Source: Bacteroidaceae bacterium
GTDB taxonomy: Bacteria > Bacteroidota > Bacteroidia > Bacteroidales > Bacteroidaceae
Length of the DNA stretch: 49,765 nt
Direction: 5' to 3'
Assembly: GCA_017469685.1 (NCBI GenBank)
Contig: JAFUFW010000022.1
Coordinates: forward strand, 1 to 49,765
Shown piece after piece: positions 48,616-49,765 of the stretch. Position numbers and translations under genes: made by a program. The notes under the pieces were generated by a model. The model was not told the DNA's origin. It saw only the letters and a list, made by a program, of their open reading frames with translations, and did not search any database. How positions within the stretch are numbered: the first letter of the stretch is position 1; every line of letters begins with the position of its first letter.

Positions 48616-49765
48616 ATGCTGTACTATCTTTTCCGTTACCTCAACGAGTTTGGTATTCCAGGTTCACACATGTGGAGCTATATCTCGTTCCGCGCTATTC
48701 TCACGCTTGTGCTCTCACTTATGATCTCCGCTTGGTTCGGCGAGTGGTTCATCAAGTTTATGAAGCGCCGCAACCTTAGCGAACAGCAGCGCGACGCCAG
48801 CATTGATCCTTATGGAGTGGAGAAGAAGGGCGTGCCCACGATGGGCGGTATCATCATCATCGTCGCCACCATAGTGCCGGCACTGCTGTTTGGCCGTCTG
48901 CGAAATATATATATGTTGCTGATGCTCGGCACGACAATGTGGCTTGGGCTGCTCGGTTTCCTCGACGACTACACTAAGATGACGCGCAGCAAGGACGGCA
49001 TACGGCCAATAGTGAAGCTGGCCGGACAGGCCGTTCTGGGCCTCGTCGTAGGCTTGGTGCTATGGCATAGTCCGGATGCGGTCATACGCGAGAACGTCAG
49101 AATTCAACAGCAAGACGGAGTGGAGGTAGTGCACAAGAGCGAACCAGTAAAGAGCACGCTGACAACAATTCCCTTCGTGAAGAACAACAACCTCAGCTAC
49201 ACCGAGGCTTGCTCGTGGATGGGGAAATATAAGAATGCCGGGGGATGGGTGTTCTTCGTGCTGGTTACAATCTTCATCGTCATGGCCGTCAGCAACGGAG
49301 CAAACATGAACGATGGCATGGACGGCATGTGCGCAGGCAACTCGGCAATAATGTGTTTTGCCTTGGCGATACTGGCCTACGTCTCATCCCACACAGAGTT
49401 TGCTGCCTACCTCAACATCATGTATATCCCAGGTTCTGAGGAACTGGTTGTGTTCATGATGGCTTTCGTGGGCGCATTGATAGGCTTCCTCTGGTACAAC
49501 GCCTATCCCGCTCAGGTGTTTATGGGCGATACTGGCTCGCTGGCCATAGGCGGCATCATCGCCGTGACCGCTATTATAATACATAAAGAACTGTTGTTGC
49601 CGCTCATCTGCTTCGTGTTCTTCATCGAGAGCGTGAGCGTGCTGGCGCAGACCAACTATGCCCGCTATGGCAACAAGCGGGGGCTGAAGCTGCGCGTGTT
49701 CAAGCGCGCACCTATCCACGATGCTTTCCGCGTGCGCCCAGAGCAAATCACTTCGGATTTCAGGA
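48616..49765 (+). CDS. mraY: Phospho-MurNAc-pentapeptide transferase, 3' end cut by window
   Basis: 383 codons are visible from ATG 48616 (MLYYLFRYLNEFG), without a stop. Multi-span membrane enzyme making lipid I. Signatures: KKGVPTMGGIIIIVATIV, LGFLDDYTKMTRSKDG with the catalytic DD pair, VSNGANMNDGMDGMCAGNSA (NxxDGxDGL-type motif, here with Met for Leu) and FMGDTGSLAIGG, followed by RAPIHDAF, whose His is conserved. A Bacteroidetes-type insert (about 155-195: ENVRIQQQDGVEVVHKSE) follows the fifth helix. The family is about 420 residues here, so some 35-40 are missing. Confidence 0.94.
   Translation, partial: MLYYLFRYLNEFGIPGSHMWSYISFRAILTLVLSLMISAWFGEWFIKFMKRRNLSEQQRDASIDPYGVEKKGVPTMGGIIIIVATIVPALLFGRLRNIYMLLMLGTTMWLGLLGFLDDYTKMTRSKDGIRPIVKLAGQAVLGLVVGLVLWHSPDAVIRENVRIQQQDGVEVVHKSEPVKSTLTTIPFVKNNNLSYTEACSWMGKYKNAGGWVFFVLVTIFIVMAVSNGANMNDGMDGMCAGNSAIMCFALAILAYVSSHTEFAAYLNIMYIPGSEELVVFMMAFVGALIGFLWYNAYPAQVFMGDTGSLAIGGIIAVTAIIIHKELLLPLICFVFFIESVSVLAQTNYARYGNKRGLKLRVFKRAPIHDAFRVRPEQITSDFR

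Overview
The window is a chromosomal piece of a GC-rich member of the Bacteroidales; Prevotellaceae or a near relative is my inference. Evidence for this: promoters of the Bacteroidetes type (TAnnTTTG -7 box, sometimes with TTTG about 20 bp upstream), almost no Shine-Dalgarno sequences, families typical of the phylum (DUF2851, PCMD, DUF4292, glycine-lipid acyltransferases GlsA/GlsB, large LepB), and a DAP-type cell wall pathway (dapB, and a murE with a DNPR motif). No phage, integrase, insertion sequence or CRISPR array was seen; the region looks like stable core chromosome with a few accessory genes.

Layout. 1-4.9 kb: dapB, lepB, a DUF2851 gene and dprA, all forward. 5-8.4 kb: reverse-strand operon of a GT4 and a GT2 glycosyltransferase followed by the antiporter gene nhaA. 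8.6-11.9 kb: tRNA-Leu(UAA), a 49-residue ORF starting two bases after the tRNA, and a secreted GH95 fucosidase-like enzyme. 12-15.4 kb: reverse-strand stress-like genes (half a rubredoxin, a small winged-helix protein, a PNPOx-like flavoprotein, a ferritin-like protein) facing an AraC regulator, then a coiled-coil protein and the wreck of an MFS transporter gene. 15.5-20 kb: an S-type sulfatase, an NlpC/P60 hydrolase, and a folP-cdaA pair (folate and c-di-AMP synthesis). 20.1-24.4 kb: envelope genes (cyclophilin-type isomerase, PCMD lipoprotein, beta-barrel protein, alkaline phosphatase). 24.6-27.4 kb: two tandem NSS transporters. 27.5-30.3 kb: VanZ-like protein, a tiny secreted protein, glsA and glsB. 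30.4-36.7 kb: dgt, then dut, a TPR lipoprotein, a DUF4292 lipoprotein and an EnvC-like protein. 37.2-42.9 kb: an M20 peptidase, an acyl-CoA ligase, prfB, a small membrane protein, a CYTH protein and a phosphopantetheinyl transferase. 43.4 kb to the end: the start of the division and cell wall cluster (rsmH, ftsL-like, ftsI with PASTA, murE, mraY cut by the window edge).

The most unusual content lies between genes. Seven intergenic stretches hold tandem arrays with a fixed 22-bp period, each unit centred on a short dyad. The dyad sequence differs between arrays (CCCTTAAGGG, AGCCGGCT, a TTCCACCGGTGGAA type, a CCTTTTGAAAGG type) while period and symmetry are kept. Five of the seven sit between convergent genes. 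A second class of linker, between same-strand genes or in leaders, is built of 7-bp repeats (for example GGGATTA, TTTAAAC, AGATCAT), again with period kept and sequence changing. I do not recognise either as a named element; they are the best candidates here for something undescribed.
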